Positions 34,614 through 43,356 are shown, numbered from the stretch's first letter. The stretch: 62,123 bases of DNA from Verrucomicrobiota bacterium (GCA_021772615.1 JAJFLQ010000185.1:1-62123); one strand, 5' to 3'. Notes: generated by a model from the sequence alone, not told the origin. Made by a program: numbers and translations.

Positions 34614-36200
34614 CTAATTGTTATCGATAAGATCACTCGACAATTCTACTGCGGTGAGCCGATGCTTCATATTCTCCAGCGGCAATTCGCTCGCGCCCAT
34701 CAATTCACCGGACCATGACGGCGGCAATTTCTCGAATGTATCAGACCAGGTGTGGTCGCCGCCTTCGCCAAAACCTGCGGCAACGTCAAGTTTGAAGTCG
34801 GCAATCTCAGCGGACGCGTTCATAAACGACGCCTGATACTGCAACAAGTATCTTGGTGTGCCGTCAATGACATTCAACATACGGTATTTTCGCCCGTAGA
34901 GGACGCGGCTGCGACTGGGGATCTTTTCCCAATTGGTGAATTTCAGCACGCGTTTCCCGTTCATTTCAGTCGGAAAATTATAGTCATCGAACTCGTGCGT
35001 CGACCTCAGCTTATCCGGGGAGACGGGCTTTACGTTTCTGCGGATCGCGGTGTCTGCAGATACCCAAATATAATTCTGCTCTATTTCCTGCACCATTTTC
35101 AATTTTTCCCGGCGCTCCGCTTCGCGACGTTGTGCTTCCTCTTCGCGTGCTTTCTGCTCCAGCTCCCGCGCCTCGCGCGCTTCCCGAACCGCACGCTCTT
35201 TCTCTGCGACCATGTCCTGAATGCGCTGCTGATATGCTCCTGCGTCCTGTACGAGTTTCGCATAGTCGCGGTCAAACGCTTTGGTGTATTCGCTGATTGC
35301 AGATTTAATGATCTTGAACGAACAGACAAATTCGTCGTCGTTCGCCGCGCCACGCTTTGAATCGATTGCCGGCTTGAGGTACCACGCACCAACATCTTCC
35401 TTTACAACCCACAACCGTAATCCGCTGCGGATGCCCTTGCCAAAATCCTCGCCCAGGTCTTCGCTCAGGATCGAAAATTTCATTTTCTTCCATTCCCGAT
35501 CGGAGGCGGGTTCGTCGTCACCCGTATCGAGGGCGGTCGCATAGAGACCGTTTTTCTTGACGACAATGACCGCGGATGATTCCAGCCCTGTACCGTTGAT
35601 CAACTCAATATCAATAAGAGTTCTGTCTGCCGAAGGCTTGGCGCGCAGGCGGACCTTGCCGTGACCAAGGGCGTCGAGCGTCCAGAAGGTGTCGCCCAGA
35701 CGAACGGTGTGGTCAAAAAAATCGCGCGTATATCCCGCCTTTTTGTAGCGTTCGTTGAGGAGGATCTCACGCCGCCGCGCCATATCGTCATCCAGCTTCT
35801 TCCGTCGCTTGTTTATTTCCACCTGCATCACCTGCACTTGCCCGGCGATCCTCAACCGTTGATGGTCGATATCGTCTACGTCGGTGAGCAGGATACTGCG
35901 CTCGTCGATCTCAGCATAGTTGCCTTTGACGCCCTTGAATTTACCGGATACAACCCGCTGGCGGCCACCCTGGTTTAGACTGATCGAGATCTGGCTGCCG
36001 ACCTTGAGTGGCTCAGAGAGTCGCTTAATGTCGGCCTCGGTGTTTCGGAATTCATTTTCCAGCAAGCGTTCGACTTCGTTTTCAGCCTCTTCCTTGAAGC
36101 CTTCATACGCCGCCACCGACATGTCTTCCGGCATCACCGCCGTAATCGTGGCGGCGGCGGCAAAAAAGATAACAATAACACTGTAGATATTCGCTTTCAT
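34614..36200 (-). CDS. Exported coiled-coil protein, unknown function
   Basis: A signal peptide (MKANIYSVIVIFFAAAATITA) is followed by a helical charged region, a segment GSQISISLNQGGRQRVVSGKF that looks like a small beta barrel, a long coiled coil rich in Glu/Arg/Lys/Ala at about 320-370, and a beta-rich C-terminal half with several Trp and Tyr. It is 528 residues long. I recognise no family. It probably acts in the periplasm as a structural or binding protein. The ATG at 36200 is supported by AAAGGG and the export signal; 18 open codons upstream are discounted. It is the first gene of the co-oriented set that includes EF-G-like, HELTH, S1 and receiver-kinase genes. Confidence 0.82.
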   Translation of the reverse strand: MKANIYSVIVIFFAAAATITAVMPEDMSVAAYEGFKEEAENEVERLLENEFRNTEADIKRLSEPLKVGSQISISLNQGGRQRVVSGKFKGVKGNYAEIDERSILLTDVDDIDHQRLRIAGQVQVMQVEINKRRKKLDDDMARRREILLNERYKKAGYTRDFFDHTVRLGDTFWTLDALGHGKVRLRAKPSADRTLIDIELINGTGLESSAVIVVKKNGLYATALDTGDDEPASDREWKKMKFSILSEDLGEDFGKGIRSGLRLWVVKEDVGAWYLKPAIDSKRGAANDDEFVCSFKIIKSAISEYTKAFDRDYAKLVQDAGAYQQRIQDMVAEKERAVREAREARELEQKAREEEAQRREAERREKLKMVQEIEQNYIWVSADTAIRRNVKPVSPDKLRSTHEFDDYNFPTEMNGKRVLKFTNWEKIPSRSRVLYGRKYRMLNVIDGTPRYLLQYQASFMNASAEIADFKLDVAAGFGEGGDHTWSDTFEKLPPSWSGELMGASELPLENMKHRLTAVELSSDLIDNN

Positions 36201-36605
36201 CGATGTACCCTTTCCCCTCAGTTTTATCACTCTAAGTGCAGATTCCCGATACAACTTTGTATCGCAACCGATGTTCCGCCACGTACATTATGCCGCAATC
36301 GGCAGGCGAATCATCATCTCGGATTTCGTGAACATTTGTCACCTACCCGCGCTGCATCTGCACCGGATTTGTCCCTTACCCAACCCTAAGGTTGATAATT
36401 TATCAGCACGCCGATATTATGCAAACCTGATTCCGCGCACCCGGCGTCGCGGAATCTGCGGCCGTGGCCGACGGGTGTTATTGCACTTGTGATTTGCCGG
36501 GGCTCCTATAGTTTATGCTGCTCTGTACCGGACCGACCCGGTGCGGTATGACATCCACTCGTCCGGCGGCTCATCCCGCTTTTCCAACTCTTTGGGCAGG
36601 TAACC
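36201..36605. promoter_or_regulatory. Divergent intergenic region with two palindromes
   Basis: This 405-base gap separates the exported coiled-coil gene (minus) from argS (plus). It contains an 18-bp inverted repeat CGATACAA-CT-TTGTATCG (36247-36264), 47 bases upstream of the minus-strand start, and TGATAA-T-TTATCA (36393-36405) near the middle. Both are AT-rich operator-like sites. I see no open frame worth calling. Confidence 0.45.
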
Positions 36606-38378
36606 ATGATCTTCACTTGCGTGCGCGATCTCACGGCACATCTGCAACATCTTTACGGCAGTCCACAGGCAACCGCATCGCCGGAGATCTGCCCGCCGGG
36701 AATGAACGGCGACATTACTGTGAACTGCTTTCGACTTGCCGGTCCACTGCGCACCAACCCTCAGGAACTGGCCGACGCTGCAGTCGCCTTCCTCTCTGCG
36801 CACACAGATGTCGCATCCTGCGAACGCATCAAGGCCTTTGTAAATATCACCCTCACCTGCGTTGCGTTGTGTCGCGACACCGTCGAACACAAGACTGTCT
36901 GCATACCCGAACGCGCGGTGCCAGGGGACGCGAGCCGGCATGTTCTCATCGAATACTCAGCGCCGAATACGAACAAGCCGCAACACCTTGGCCATGTAAG
37001 GAATAATACCCTTGGCAGCGCGTTATGTTCCATTATCCGCCGAACAGGCCAACGCGTCACCGCGGTAAATCTGGTGAATGACAGGGGCGTACACATCTGT
37101 AAGTCCATGGTGGCTTATCGTCGCTACGGATGCGGCGAAACACCGGAATCTCACGGCGCCAAGGGCGATCATTATATCGGCAGCTACTATGTGAAGTTCG
37201 AGACCACGTTTCGCGAACAAATACAGGAGTTGCGGAAGCACAACGCAGATCTTGCCGAGACCAAGGCGGCGGACATGTTTCTTGATACGGAAATCGGAAG
37301 AGCAGCACAGGACGAACTGGTTGCATGGGAAAATGGCGATCTCGACGTCCGTGCGTTGTGGCACCGGTTGAACAGCTGGGTCCTGGAGGGTTTTTCGACC
37401 ACATATGCGCGACTCGGCATCGTATTCGACCACACGTATTTCGAAAGTGAAACCTACAAGATCGGGAAGAACGTTGTCCTGCAGGACCGCGAGAATTTCA
37501 GCCGCACCGAGGACGGTGCGGTTGTTGCCGACCTAAGCGCCGACAAGCTTGGTCAAAAAGTGCTGTTACGACGCGACGGAACATCTGTATACGTGACGCA
37601 GGATATCGGCACCACACTGATGAAATACGAAGATTTTCGGCCGGACACGATGATCTGGATCGTGGGCGACGAGCAGATACATCACTTCAAGGTCCTGTTC
37701 GCGATCATACGTAAAATGGGATTCGAGTGGTCCTCGCGGCTGCATCACATTCCGTATGGCATGGTGAACCTGCCATCGGGCAAGATGAAAAGTCGCGAAG
37801 GCACCGTCGTGGATGCCGACGACCTGCTCGATGAAATGGTCGTGCTTGCGCGATCTGCAACACGTGAGCGTCACCCGACGCTGGATGATGCGGAACTCGA
37901 CAAGCGCGCGACGGCAATCGGCATCGGCGCGCTGAAGTTCATGCTGCTCAAAATGAACCCGCGTACGACCATGACGTTCGACCCGGCCGCCGCCATTCGA
38001 TTCGAGGGTGATTCCGGCCCGTACGTACAGTACGCCCACGCGCGGATCGCATCGCTGTTGCAGAAATATAACCACGATTCAGCCACACAGATCGACTGGT
38101 CGCTTCCGAACAGCGACGAGGAACGCCGCATCGCCGTACGTTGCGCGATGTACCCGGAGATCCTCGACGCTGCCGCGCGCGACTTCGATCCGTCTGTGAT
38201 CTGCGGATACCTTATCGACCTGACCAAGGATTTTAATCGCTTCTACAAGAAACACAGCGTCTTGTCTGCACCGTCGGATGCGCTCAAAGCGGTTCGTATC
38301 GCATTGTGCCGGCGTGTACAACAGATACTTGGCGATGGTCTGGCGGTGTTGAATATTGAGGCGCTCGACGAAATGTAA
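36606..38378 (+). CDS. argS: Arginyl-tRNA synthetase
   Basis: A 590-residue class I synthetase that charges tRNA-Arg. It has the N-terminal additional domain (residues 1-100), the HIGH-equivalent HLGH at 127-130 in SAPNTNKPQHLGHVRNN, the KMSKS-equivalent GKMKSREGTVVDADDLL, which is normal for one ArgRS class, and a C-terminal anticodon-binding helical domain ending in the family-typical FYKKHSVLSAP and LAVLNIEALDEM. The ATG has AGG seven bases upstream. It is transcribed away from the coiled-coil gene across a 405-base spacer. Confidence 0.97.
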   Translation: MIFTCVRDLTAHLQHLYGSPQATASPEICPPGMNGDITVNCFRLAGPLRTNPQELADAAVAFLSAHTDVASCERIKAFVNITLTCVALCRDTVEHKTVCIPERAVPGDASRHVLIEYSAPNTNKPQHLGHVRNNTLGSALCSIIRRTGQRVTAVNLVNDRGVHICKSMVAYRRYGCGETPESHGAKGDHYIGSYYVKFETTFREQIQELRKHNADLAETKAADMFLDTEIGRAAQDELVAWENGDLDVRALWHRLNSWVLEGFSTTYARLGIVFDHTYFESETYKIGKNVVLQDRENFSRTEDGAVVADLSADKLGQKVLLRRDGTSVYVTQDIGTTLMKYEDFRPDTMIWIVGDEQIHHFKVLFAIIRKMGFEWSSRLHHIPYGMVNLPSGKMKSREGTVVDADDLLDEMVVLARSATRERHPTLDDAELDKRATAIGIGALKFMLLKMNPRTTMTFDPAAAIRFEGDSGPYVQYAHARIASLLQKYNHDSATQIDWSLPNSDEERRIAVRCAMYPEILDAAARDFDPSVICGYLIDLTKDFNRFYKKHSVLSAPSDALKAVRIALCRRVQQILGDGLAVLNIEALDEM

Positions 38379-38440
38379 CGACCTGTCCGCGGGCGGTTCG
38401 CCGTGGTCCCTCGTCCGTCGTGAAGATGGCGTGAATCATC

Positions 38441-38468
38441 TTGACAGCCGACAAGGAGACTCTATTGT
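38441..38468 (+). promoter_or_regulatory. Candidate sigma-70 promoter for the repeat-protein gene
   Basis: TTGACA (38441-38446) and TATTGT (38463-38468) are separated by 16 bases, about 120 bases before the start of the gene at 38587. The -35 is perfect; the -10 matches four of six positions. Confidence 0.35.
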
Positions 38469-38586
38469 TACCGCCTCCAAACATGAAACATTCTGCAGAT
38501 ACCGAGGTCTTATCGTAAATACTTCATCCGTATCACTCATCGTTCCTACAACACCCAAACAGCTCACGAACCGAAAGGGCTAACCA

Positions 38587-39306
38587 ATGCGCACATCCAT
38601 ACGTATCCTCACTGTCGCCGCTGTCGTCGCCGCAATCTCATTCTCGATACCCGTTAACGCGCAGGAGGATGGGGACACCGGTGCGTCCGAGAGCAGCGAA
38701 CAAAATACCGGTAAGCAATACAAGCCCAAAGTGCTCAAAGCAGACAGAAACTTCGACGGCGAGATCGACCAAACCGAAGAATACGACCAGAGCGGCAACC
38801 TGGCGAAGCGCGAAAGTGACACCGATTATGACGGAAAAATGGATGAATTCGTCTATTTCGAAAACAGCAAGCCCGCCCGGGCGGAGAAGGACAACAACGG
38901 CGATGGCACCATTGATCAATGGGTAACGTACACCGACGGCGTGCTTACGCGTGCGGAAGTTGACAATAACTTTGACGGCACCGCCGACCAGTTCATGACG
39001 TACGACGAAAGCGGCAAACTGAAACGGACGGAGACCGATACCGACGGCGACGGCAAGCCGGATCAGTGGGTTGATTTCTCGGGGGAAGGCACACCGAACA
39101 AGGCGGAACGTGACAGCGACGGTGATGGAACGGTCGACACCTGGCTCACATACAGTGCCGCCGGCGTTCTGATGAAGACGGAAACGGACACGAACGGCGA
39201 CGGCAACGTAGACCAATGGCTGGAGTACGATGGCGAAGGCAACCCGGTTGAGCAAAAGCGCGACAACAATTTTGACGGCAAGCCGGACACCTGGATGTCG
39301 TACTAG
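38587..39306 (+). CDS. Exported repeat protein with EF-hand-like DxDxDG repeats
   Basis: After a signal peptide (cleavage after VNA-QED) come eight tandem repeats of about 24 residues with the consensus D-x-[DN]-x-D-G-x-x-D-x-[WF]-x-x-Y, for example DNNGDGTIDQW and DTDGDGKPDQW. The Asp/Asn spacing matches calcium-binding loops as in dockerin or thrombospondin type-3 repeats. The tandem repeats make the DNA itself repetitive, though synonymous changes show it is under coding constraint. It has 239 residues, no membrane anchor and no C-terminal sorting motif. It is probably secreted or periplasmic; the ligand is unknown. AAAGGG precedes the ATG. Confidence 0.87.
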   Translation: MRTSIRILTVAAVVAAISFSIPVNAQEDGDTGASESSEQNTGKQYKPKVLKADRNFDGEIDQTEEYDQSGNLAKRESDTDYDGKMDEFVYFENSKPARAEKDNNGDGTIDQWVTYTDGVLTRAEVDNNFDGTADQFMTYDESGKLKRTETDTDGDGKPDQWVDFSGEGTPNKAERDSDGDGTVDTWLTYSAAGVLMKTETDTNGDGNVDQWLEYDGEGNPVEQKRDNNFDGKPDTWMSY

Positions 39307-39339
39307 TCGGTCCGCAGCAGAGATGCGTCTGACCATAAC

Positions 39340-39358
39340 TTCCGCCGGTTTGGCGGAA
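39340..39358. terminator. Hairpin after the repeat-protein gene
   Basis: TTCCGCC-ggttt-GGCGGAA forms a 7-bp GC-rich stem 34 bases after the stop codon at 39306. It lacks a following T-run, so it would be a weak or factor-dependent terminator, or an mRNA-stabilising hairpin. Confidence 0.35.
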
Positions 39359-39544
39359 ACAGAATCGTAGTTTAAGGCGATTGCATCAGCCGCAGTTCGC
39401 AATAGGCCGCGCCACTTTTTATCACGTTCCGCGTTCTAATCGAAATCGGCCTGCGCCAGACTCTCGATTAAGGCATCCAACCAGATGGATAGCGTTTCGG
39501 CATCACGCCGATGCGGCCTTCGCGGTGTGTTTCGCAGATCATGT

Positions 39545-39815
39545 CAATTTTTCTGCGGCTGGAGGCATCTCCGATTGTCTCGTCCGTCGCATTTGCAGCT
39601 ACTACCGCAAGCTGCTTTACTCCATTAGCAACGACGGCGAATCCTTTACCGGCATCGCCGGCACGAGCCGCCTCGATAGTGGCGTTACGTGCGAGTAATT
39701 ACCTCTCCTCAGCGATCGATTGTATCAGCTTTAACACATCCCCGATCGCGGTCATCGACTTGCTGAGGCTCTGAACCTTGCCGTTGCAATTTGTCGCCCG
39801 ATTCGCTGCGGTGAC
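39545..39815 (-). pseudogene. Methyl-accepting chemotaxis protein fragment
   Basis: Read on the minus strand, this stretch encodes the most conserved part of the chemoreceptor signalling hairpin: KVQSLSKSMTAIGDVLKLIQ, SIAEE, stop (TAA at 39699-39701), then LLARNATIEAARAGDAGKGF and AVVANGVKQLAVVAANATDE. The intact form reads SIAEQTNLLALNATIEAARAG, so the QTN triplet has mutated to an arginine and a stop without a frameshift. Membrane and sensor parts are missing on one side and the rest of the hairpin on the other. It overlaps the 3' end of rsmD in another frame. No chemotaxis or flagellar gene is in the window. Confidence 0.88.
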
Positions 39816-40353
39816 CGTAAAAACAAAACATCACATTGCTGTAGCTCCTGCGCTGTTGCAGGACGTATGAGGACAATGGCAGGTGCTGGTATTCGGACGG
39901 GTCGATCTGTACGATGATCGTACCACCGGGCTCAAGCCGCGCAGGCGCCGTGTCGAGGTCGCGCATGACGCGATCCCACAGCCCCTGATATTGTGGGGGC
40001 GCTACGAATATAAAGCGAAAGCGGGCGTTGCAGGCTTGCAAAAATCGGAACGCGTCACCGCGAATAACCTGAGCGGTATCCCCCAACCCGGTGTGTTCAA
40101 GGTTGCGCCTGACCAGTGAAATAGCGGCATGTGATTTATCCACGAATATCGTACTCGCGGCGCCACGACTGAGTGCCTCGATCCCGACCGACCCCGTTCC
40201 GGCAAACAGATCGAGAAAATCCGCGTCCACAACGTGTTGTCCGAGAATATTGAATAACGACTCTTTGCCGCGATCCGTAATCGGTCGGATGCCGGCCGTC
40301 TTAGGCGGGGCAGACAATCGTCGCCCTCGGGCGACGCCGGAAATCACCCTCAC
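39709..40353 (-). CDS. rsmD: 16S rRNA (guanine-N2)-methyltransferase RsmD
   Basis: The sequence VRVISGVARGRRLSAPP, RPITDRGKESLFNIL, DLFAGTGSVGIEALSRGA and FIFVAPPQYQGLW identifies RsmD, which methylates G966 of 16S rRNA using S-adenosylmethionine. The motif IV is APPQY, a known variant of the usual DPPY/F. The GTG at 40353 is chosen because CGGAGG lies six bases upstream; the frame extends 22 codons further. The normal protein end is near FCFYGHR; the last 33 or so residues are read out of frame from the chemoreceptor remnant, so the original stop or tail has been replaced. Confidence 0.9.
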   Translation of the reverse strand: MRVISGVARGRRLSAPPKTAGIRPITDRGKESLFNILGQHVVDADFLDLFAGTGSVGIEALSRGAASTIFVDKSHAAISLVRRNLEHTGLGDTAQVIRGDAFRFLQACNARFRFIFVAPPQYQGLWDRVMRDLDTAPARLEPGGTIIVQIDPSEYQHLPLSSYVLQQRRSYSNVMFCFYGHRSESGDKLQRQGSEPQQVDDRDRGCVKADTIDR

Positions 40354-40557
40354 GGCGTGCCTCCGCCTGATGTGACGCCATGCCTGGATCGCTGGATACG
40401 ACTTTTCACTGCGCGGCATGCTCGCGAATGTGCATCATCTGACATCGAAAAATGGTTCCGTTGTGGTCTGGAATGTCGGTGCCGGCCAGCGTGAAATTAA
40501 GCGCAATCGACCGGCTTTATTGTTTACATCGTATCGTACCGGTATTAATGTTCATCG

Positions 40558-40583
40558 TCAAGCTGGACTTTTTGGCAGCTTGA
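40558..40583 (+). promoter_or_regulatory. Hairpin in the leuC leader
   Basis: TCAAGCTG-gactttttgg-CAGCTTGA is a perfect 8-bp stem 53 bases before the leuC start codon. It is not followed by a T-run and no leucine-rich leader peptide is apparent, so classic attenuation is not supported; it may be an operator or mRNA structure. Confidence 0.35.
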
Positions 40584-40635
40584 TCGTGTCATTCTGACTG
40601 CAACAAAGGATTGCCGAACATCTCCGGAGACATAA

Positions 40636-42045
40636 ATGGGTAAAACATTATTAGATAAGGTATGGGAATCACATGCGGTTCGCGAGCTGCCATCGGGCCA
40701 GACACAATTGTTCATCGGCCTGCATCTCATTCATGAAGTAACCAGTCCACAAGCATTTGCGATGCTGCGGGACCTGAAACTTCCAGTGAAATATCCCCAC
40801 CGCACCTTCGCGACGATTGATCACATAGTACCGACAGAGTCACAGGCCCGCCCGTTTCGCGATTCGCTCGCTGAGACCATGACGCAGAGCCTTACTGATT
40901 CGTGCAGGGAATTTAATATCGAGTTTTTCGACCTCCGCAGCGGCCAGCAAGGCATCGTGCATGTTATCGGGCCGGAGAAGGGACTGACACAGCCGGGAAT
41001 GACCATCGCCTGCGGCGACAGCCACACCTCGACGCACGGCGCATTCGGCACGATTGCGTTCGGTATCGGCACGAGCCAGATCCGCGACGTCCTCGCATCA
41101 CAATGCCTTGCTATTTCAAAGCCCAAAATACGGAAGATCGACGTTACCGGCACCCTGTCGAGGGGCGTATACGCAAAGGACGTGATCCTTTCCATCATCC
41201 ACAAGCTCGGCGTGATGGGCGGTATCGGCTATGCTTACGAGTACGCCGGCCCTGTTATTGAAGCGATGACGATGGAAGAACGTCTCACGATATGCAATAT
41301 GAGCATCGAAGGCGGCGCCCGGTGCGGCTATATTAATCCCGACGATACGACATTCGCGTACTTGGATAACCGACAGTATGCGCCGAAGAACGGCGCCTTT
41401 GACCGTGCGCGATCCTACTGGTCTGGCGCTGCGAGCGATCCTGATGCGAGCTATGACGACGTTGTGACACTCAACGGCAACGATATCGAGCCCATGGTAA
41501 CATGGGGCATCAACCCCGGACAGTCGGTTCCCGTGAATGGCTGTATCCCGGATCCCGAATCGGTCGCGCCGGACGAACGAGATTCCGTCGCCGAGGCGAT
41601 GGCATTTATGTCATTCGAAGCGGGTCGCCCAATGAAGGGCACGCCCATCAATGTGGCCTTTATCGGCTCGTGCACAAACGGCCGGATCTCCGATTTGCGC
41701 GCGGCAGCCGCGATTGCCAAAGGCGGAAAGGTCGCGAAGCATGTGAAGGCACTTGTCGTGCCGGGATCGATGGACGTGGCACGCCAGGCTAAGGAGGAGG
41801 GCCTTGACGAGGTGTTCCGGGAGGCGGGTTTTCAATGGCGTGCCGCCGGATGCTCGATGTGCCTGGCAATGAACCCGGATAAACTCCAGGGCCGGGAAGT
41901 CTGTGCGTCATCAAGCAATCGAAACTTCAAGGGCCGCCAGGGAAGCCCAACCGGCCGAACCCTGCTGATGAGTCCGAGCATGGCCGCAGCGGCGGCGATC
42001 GCAGGCGAAGTCGTCGATGTGCGCGACATGCTGAACCCGGCTTGA
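40636..42045 (+). CDS. leuC: 3-isopropylmalate dehydratase large subunit
   Basis: A 469-residue aconitase-family enzyme that, with LeuD, isomerises 2-isopropylmalate to 3-isopropylmalate in leucine synthesis. The motifs TIACGDSHTSTHGAFGTIAFGIGTS, FIGSCTNGRISDLRAAA and AAGCSMCLAMNPD supply the three cysteines for the 4Fe-4S cluster. Length is normal. CCGGAG lies seven bases before the ATG. leuD follows after 201 bases holding a long inverted repeat, an unusually large gap for two subunits of one enzyme. Confidence 0.97.
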   Translation: MGKTLLDKVWESHAVRELPSGQTQLFIGLHLIHEVTSPQAFAMLRDLKLPVKYPHRTFATIDHIVPTESQARPFRDSLAETMTQSLTDSCREFNIEFFDLRSGQQGIVHVIGPEKGLTQPGMTIACGDSHTSTHGAFGTIAFGIGTSQIRDVLASQCLAISKPKIRKIDVTGTLSRGVYAKDVILSIIHKLGVMGGIGYAYEYAGPVIEAMTMEERLTICNMSIEGGARCGYINPDDTTFAYLDNRQYAPKNGAFDRARSYWSGAASDPDASYDDVVTLNGNDIEPMVTWGINPGQSVPVNGCIPDPESVAPDERDSVAEAMAFMSFEAGRPMKGTPINVAFIGSCTNGRISDLRAAAAIAKGGKVAKHVKALVVPGSMDVARQAKEEGLDEVFREAGFQWRAAGCSMCLAMNPDKLQGREVCASSSNRNFKGRQGSPTGRTLLMSPSMAAAAAIAGEVVDVRDMLNPA

Positions 42046-42083
42046 GGGAGAACCCCGAAACATCTCGATCAGCGAAGTATTGA

Positions 42084-42167
42084 AGTAGCTTAGACCACCG
42101 CTTGGCGGGGCCTGAGCAGAGCACGCTCCGATTGCATAGATCCCGCATTGCGGTGGTCTATGCTACT
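42084..42167. repeat. Long inverted repeat between leuC and leuD
   Basis: AGTAGCTTAGACCACCGC (42084-42101) pairs with GCGGTGGTCTATGCTACT (42150-42167) with a single mismatch in 18 bases, enclosing 48 bases. The element could be an extragenic palindrome inserted into the leuCD operon or an RNA hairpin that sets the ratio of the two subunits. I found no second copy in the window. Confidence 0.6.
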
Positions 42168-42246
42168 GGAGTTTCCGTTCAATCACCAACCGGACATTTT
42201 GCCCGAATGGTGCCAGGCGAATAATTATGGAAGAGGGACACAGCAT

Positions 42247-42846
42247 ATGGATAATTCCAGCATAACCTCCGTTACCGGTACGATGATTCCGCTGCGGGGT
42301 GATGATATTGACACGGATCGCATTATTCCTGCACGCTACTTGCGATGCGTGACCTTTGACGGCCTTGGAGAGCATGCGTTCGAAGACGACAAGGCACAGG
42401 ATCCGGGTCACGCATTCAACGACGCACGTTATCGTCAGGCATCGATCCTGATCGCGGCCAAAAATTTTGGCTGTGGCTCCTCGCGCGAACATGCCCCACA
42501 GGCATTAAATAAATGGGGCATTAACGCCGTTGTCGGTCAATCCTTCGCGGAGATATTCTTTGCCAACTGCCAGGCAATGGGTGTGCCGTGCATTACTGTC
42601 GATCGCGACAGCGGTGAGCGCTTGTTTGCCATTGTCGAGTCCGATCCGGCAGCGGAATGCAGGATCGATATTGCATCGGCATCAATCGGCATCGGCGATC
42701 AGACCATTGCCGGCACGATACCGGACGGCGCCAAACGTTCACTCCTCGAAGGCACCTGGAATGCCACGGCGGTGCTCCTCGAGTCGGTCAAGGAAATTGA
42801 CGCCGTAGCCGGTCGAATTCCGTATCTCAATAATTTCGCTGCATGA
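42247..42846 (+). CDS. leuD: 3-isopropylmalate dehydratase small subunit
   Basis: A 199-residue swivel-domain subunit. It has the opening IPLRGDDIDTDRIIPARYLR, the substrate loop FGCGSSREHAPQALNKWGINAVV, and FAEIFFANCQAMGVPCI. With LeuC it forms the heterodimeric isomerase. The ATG at 42247 has GAGGGA eight bases upstream; the frame runs 33 codons further up into the inverted-repeat spacer, but that part is not protein-like. A GNAT gene follows after 24 bases. Confidence 0.97.
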   Translation: MDNSSITSVTGTMIPLRGDDIDTDRIIPARYLRCVTFDGLGEHAFEDDKAQDPGHAFNDARYRQASILIAAKNFGCGSSREHAPQALNKWGINAVVGQSFAEIFFANCQAMGVPCITVDRDSGERLFAIVESDPAAECRIDIASASIGIGDQTIAGTIPDGAKRSLLEGTWNATAVLLESVKEIDAVAGRIPYLNNFAA

Positions 42847-42870
42847 CCGATTGATCGTGGATTCGAACCT

Positions 42871-43356
42871 TTGACATCTATCGGCATACGTCCTGCAAAT
42901 CACACGGACCTGCCGGAAGTCGTCGCGTTATGGGCGGTGGCGACAGATCAGTCGGCAGCGCTGAATCCGAGATTCAGGCGGTCTGACGACAGCGAATCGC
43001 ACTTCATGGCCTTCCTCGCCGCGCAACTGGACAATGACGATGCAGTTGTGGTGGTTGCGGCTGATTCTGCATTGGTGGCAGGCTACTGCGTGGCACTCTG
43101 CCAACTGCATCCTCCGCTCGTCGTACAACGTCGATACGGTGTGGTTTACGACATAGCCGTCGATGCGGCAATGCGTGGACACGGTATTGGGTCGCGATTG
43201 TATGCCTATGTCGAGCAATGGTTTGCGCAGCGGAAAATTGATCATATTGAACTCAATGTGCTGATCGCGAATCGGGTCGCGAGAGCGTTCTGGCAGCGAT
43301 GCGGCTTCGAGCCATACGTCGAACTTTTGGCCAAACATATACCGGCAGCGCACCCA

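Noticed and set aside
37791..37800. Lack of a canonical KMSKS in argS as a sign of inactivation
   Set aside because: GKMKSREG is the normal form in one bacterial ArgRS class; all other motifs are intact.
38700..39306. Regular DNA repeats as a possible CRISPR array
   Set aside because: Repeats are coding, about 72 bases in period, diverged at synonymous sites and without unique spacers.
38638..39402. 254-codon minus-strand frame opposite the calcium-type repeat gene
   Set aside because: The repeated sequence is only the reverse reading of the 24-residue repeats; the plus-strand gene has a signal peptide and conserved Asp spacing.
39960..40010. APPQY in RsmD as a catalytic loss
   Set aside because: This variant of motif IV is found in RsmD proteins of several phyla and is likely functional.
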